A stretch of DNA of 64,000 nt from Stenotrophomonas sp. 704A1 (GTDB lineage: Bacteria; Pseudomonadota; Gammaproteobacteria; Xanthomonadales; Xanthomonadaceae): contig NZ_CP130831.1 of the NCBI RefSeq assembly GCF_030549525.1, positions 1,513,501-1,577,500 on the forward strand. Direction: 5' to 3'. The position numbers and the translations under genes are program-made. Below the pieces are notes generated by a model that saw nothing but the letters and a program-made list of their open reading frames with translations, was not told where the DNA came from and ran no database searches. Below are positions 61,984 through 64,000 of the stretch, in pieces. Positions within the stretch are counted from its first letter, which is position 1, and each line of letters begins with the position of its first letter.

Positions 61984-62304
61984 GTGGCGGTAATGCAGCA
62001 AATCCAGGCCGAGGTGGATCGTTACCCGCTCGTGCTGTTCATGAAGGGCACCCCGCAATACCCGATGTGCGGCTATTCCAGCCGCGCCGTGCAGGCGCTG
62101 ATGGCTGCCGGCGCCGTCGCGCTGCGCACCGTCAACGTGCTGGAGGAACCGGAAATCCGCGCCAACCTGCCACGCTTCTCCAACCTGCCCACCTTCCCGC
62201 AGCTGTTCATCAACGGCGAACTGATCGGTGGCTGCGACATCGTCATGGAACTGTTCGAAGCCGGCGAGCTCAAGCGCATCGTCGAAGAGGCGACCCAGCA
62301 ATGA
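61984..62304 (+). CDS. grxD: Monothiol glutaredoxin Grx4
   Basis: A 106-residue CGFS-type glutaredoxin carrying Fe-S clusters. Active site is PMCGYS (Cys29), where Tyr replaces Phe of the usual CGFS; TFPQLFINGELIGGCDIVME binds glutathione. GTG start is chosen because AGGAG lies six bases ahead; ATG 61993 would be 15 bases away. ATGA overlap with the SDR gene. Confidence 0.94.
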   Translation: MAVMQQIQAEVDRYPLVLFMKGTPQYPMCGYSSRAVQALMAAGAVALRTVNVLEEPEIRANLPRFSNLPTFPQLFINGELIGGCDIVMELFEAGELKRIVEEATQQ

Positions 62305-63098
62305 GTGCCTGGCCATCGGCGTCACCGTCAGACGGGGCGCAGGATGGCCGTCCGTTGCGGGACCGCGTGGTGCTCGTCGCCGGCGCCGGCGGTGGGCTGG
62401 GCAGTGCGGCCGCCGTTGCCGCCGCCGAGGCGGGGGCCACCGTGGTCCTGCTGGGGCGCAAGCCGCGGCGCCTGGACCGGGTCTATGCACAGGTCCAGGC
62501 GGTCGGTCCCGAACCGCTGCTGTATCCGCTGGATCTGGAAGGCGCCGGCCCCGATGACTATGCCGAGCTGGCGCAGGCGCTGGACCGCGAACTGGGCCGC
62601 CTGGACGGCCTGCTGGTCTGTGCAGCGCACTTCCCCGGCCTGACGCCTTTCGAGCTGGCCGACCCGGCCAGCTTCGCCCGTGCCCTGCACGTGACCCTGA
62701 CCGCCCCGGCGTGGCTGGCACAGGCCTGCCTGCCGCTGCTGCGGCAGCGTGAAGACGCCGCCCTGGTATTCGCCGTCGATGCCCCGGAGCGGGTAGGGCA
62801 GGCCTACTGGGGGGGCTATGGCGTTGCCCAGCACGGGCTGCGCGGATTGATCGCCAGCCTGCACGACGAACTGGGCCGCAGTCCGGTCCGGGTCAGCGGG
62901 CTGTACCCCGGGCCGCTGCGCACCGCCCTGCGGGCGCGGGCCTATTCGATCGACCAGGACCCGGCCGCGCGCGGTCCGGAAGCCGCCGCTGCCGCCGCGG
63001 TGACGCTGCTGTCCAGCGCGGGACAGGCATGGCGCGGGCAGATACTCGATGCGGGCAATCCGCCATCGATGGGTGAGGCCGCTCGTAAAGCGGAATGA
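62301..63098 (+). CDS. YciK-like short-chain dehydrogenase with altered active site
   Basis: A 265-residue SDR-fold protein. NAD-binding motif VLVAGAGGGLGSAAAVAAAE (residues ~25-44) is sound, and the layout follows YciK. At the catalytic site YWGGYGVAQHGLRGL has Tyr173 but Gln177 where YxxxK requires Lys, and the catalytic Ser region reads LVFAVDAPERVGQ with no Ser. Ordinary oxidoreductase activity is therefore doubtful. Coupled to grxD; a short hairpin spans the stop. Confidence 0.85.
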   Translation: MSAWPSASPSDGAQDGRPLRDRVVLVAGAGGGLGSAAAVAAAEAGATVVLLGRKPRRLDRVYAQVQAVGPEPLLYPLDLEGAGPDDYAELAQALDRELGRLDGLLVCAAHFPGLTPFELADPASFARALHVTLTAPAWLAQACLPLLRQREDAALVFAVDAPERVGQAYWGGYGVAQHGLRGLIASLHDELGRSPVRVSGLYPGPLRTALRARAYSIDQDPAARGPEAAAAAAVTLLSSAGQAWRGQILDAGNPPSMGEAARKAE

Positions 63099-63153
63099 AG
63101 ATTCCGTCACGATAGCGTTGCGATCCGGTGCCGTTTGTCGCACAACCGTCACA

Positions 63154-63185
63154 TTGAAGGCGTAGCGTGTTAATCTAGTGTTAAC
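63154..63185 (+). promoter_or_regulatory. Possible promoter and inverted repeat upstream of the Oar-like receptor
   Basis: -35 TTGAAG (63154-63159), 16 bases, then TAGTGT (63176-63181). The inverted repeat GTTAA-N7-TTAAC at 63169-63185 overlaps it. Weak match; the mapping is a guess. Confidence 0.3.
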
Positions 63186-63307
63186 CGTTGCGGCAGCTGC
63201 CGTTCACGGTAGGGAACCCCAGATAAATGTCCAGTCAGCCGCCCGCAAGGCTGGTTGGATGCGCTTTTTTTCCGCCATCGCCCAACTCGCATCGAGGCTA
63301 CCGAAAA

Positions 63308-64000
63308 ATGACCCACCCACTCCGGATGTCCAAGCTTACCCTTGGTCTCGTGGCTGCGCTCGCCGCCGCTCCCGCCTTCGCCCAGAGCACCTCCGCCGGT
63401 GTCGGCGGCCAGGTCGTGTCCCGCGCAGGCCAGCCCGTCGCCGGTGCTGAAGTCACCATCACCCACACCGAGTCGGGCACCGTTTCGCGTGCCACCACCG
63501 ATGCGGCCGGCCGCTACAACGCGCGCGGCCTGCGCGTGGGTGGTCCGTACTCGATCACCATCACCAAGCCCGGTGAAGGCACCAAGACCGAAGATGGCGT
63601 CTACCTGGGCGTGAACCAGACCGGCACCATCAATGCCACCCTGGCCGGCGACCTCGCCGCGACCAACCTGGACACCGTGCAGGTCACCGCTGTCGGCGGC
63701 GGCTCGGAAGTGTTCAGCGCCACCAAGATGGGCTCGGGCACCAACATCAGCCAGCAGCAGATCGAAGTTGCGCCGTCCATCGGCGGCAACATCCAGGATC
63801 TGATGCGCCTGGATCCGCGCGTGACCTTCATCGATCGCGCCTCGGGTTCGATCTCGGCCGGCGGCCAGAACCCGCGCTTCAACTCGATCAGCATCGACGG
63901 CGTGTCGGCCAGCGACACCTTCGGCCTGGAAGGCAACAACATGCCGACCCGCCGCCAGCCGGTCGCGATGGAAGCCATCGAAGCGCTGGACATCAACCTG
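63308..64000 (+). CDS. Oar-like TonB-dependent receptor, 3' end outside window
   Basis: The first 231 codons are present. Signal peptide (LTLGLVAALAAAPAFAQ), then a carboxypeptidase-regulatory-like beta domain (GVGGQVVSRAGQPVAGAEVT; SRATTDAAGRYNARGLRVGG), and the start of the plug (FSATKMGSGTNISQQQIEVA; RNIQ-type PSIGGNIQDLMRLDPRVTFI; ARGQ replaced by SAGGQNPRFNSISIDGVSAS). Oar-like receptors import large ligands or peptides; no ligand can be named. ATG 63308 or 63326 may be used. Confidence 0.9.
   Translation, partial: MTHPLRMSKLTLGLVAALAAAPAFAQSTSAGVGGQVVSRAGQPVAGAEVTITHTESGTVSRATTDAAGRYNARGLRVGGPYSITITKPGEGTKTEDGVYLGVNQTGTINATLAGDLAATNLDTVQVTAVGGGSEVFSATKMGSGTNISQQQIEVAPSIGGNIQDLMRLDPRVTFIDRASGSISAGGQNPRFNSISIDGVSASDTFGLEGNNMPTRRQPVAMEAIEALDINL

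Overview
The window is high-G+C, densely packed chromosomal DNA from a gamma-proteobacterium of the family Xanthomonadaceae, most likely Stenotrophomonas (S. maltophilia group). The strongest clue is the large number of short palindromes beginning with GTAG, the SMAG type of REP element known from S. maltophilia. Gene content and codon use agree. No tRNA, rRNA, prophage, transposase or CRISPR locus was seen.

Layout. At 1-16 kb there is a phosphate-type porin (cut by the left edge), an enoyl-CoA hydratase/nth operon, a divergent FKBP-like protein, a DUF1289-Nudix fusion with a rhodanese, an AmpD-type amidase, rlmKL, and a TonB receptor/DUF3649/PepSY/DUF3325 iron-siderophore operon with a good Fur-box promoter. 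At 16-27 kb are an orphan ParB-like protein, an omega-amino-acid aminotransferase, a MHS transporter, a hemerythrin with a textbook FNR/ANR promoter, a two-REC diguanylate cyclase and a MASE1 protein.

From 17 to 38 kb the genes add up to a putrescine utilisation region. It holds uptake (PotF-like binding protein, PotG/H/I-like ABC importer), gamma-glutamylation (puuA), oxidation (puuB), aldehyde oxidation (puuC), hydrolysis to GABA (puuD), an aminotransferase that could take GABA, and a Sad-type succinate-semialdehyde dehydrogenase. A much lower-G+C gene for a secreted M35-type metalloendopeptidase sits between the binding protein and the ATPase gene.

At 37-49 kb lie corA, a DUF4105 protein, corC, ybeY, phoH and miaB on the minus strand, interrupted by a plus-strand HlyD/ABC-2 exporter operon. 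The phoH-exporter gap holds a diverged 106-bp duplication at an exact 197-bp offset. Downstream of 48.6 kb is a 670-bp SMAG array with strict 80- and 96-bp periods.

At 49-64 kb are a GST and a divergent WYL regulator sharing a perfect inverted-repeat operator, a DUF4124-lytic transglycosylase whose stop codon lies in a 41-bp-period SMAG array, petABC, sspAB, nadC, purEK, an AhpD-like protein, an iron superoxide dismutase, monothiol glutaredoxin, a YciK-like SDR lacking its catalytic lysine, and the start of an Oar-like TonB-dependent receptor cut by the right edge.
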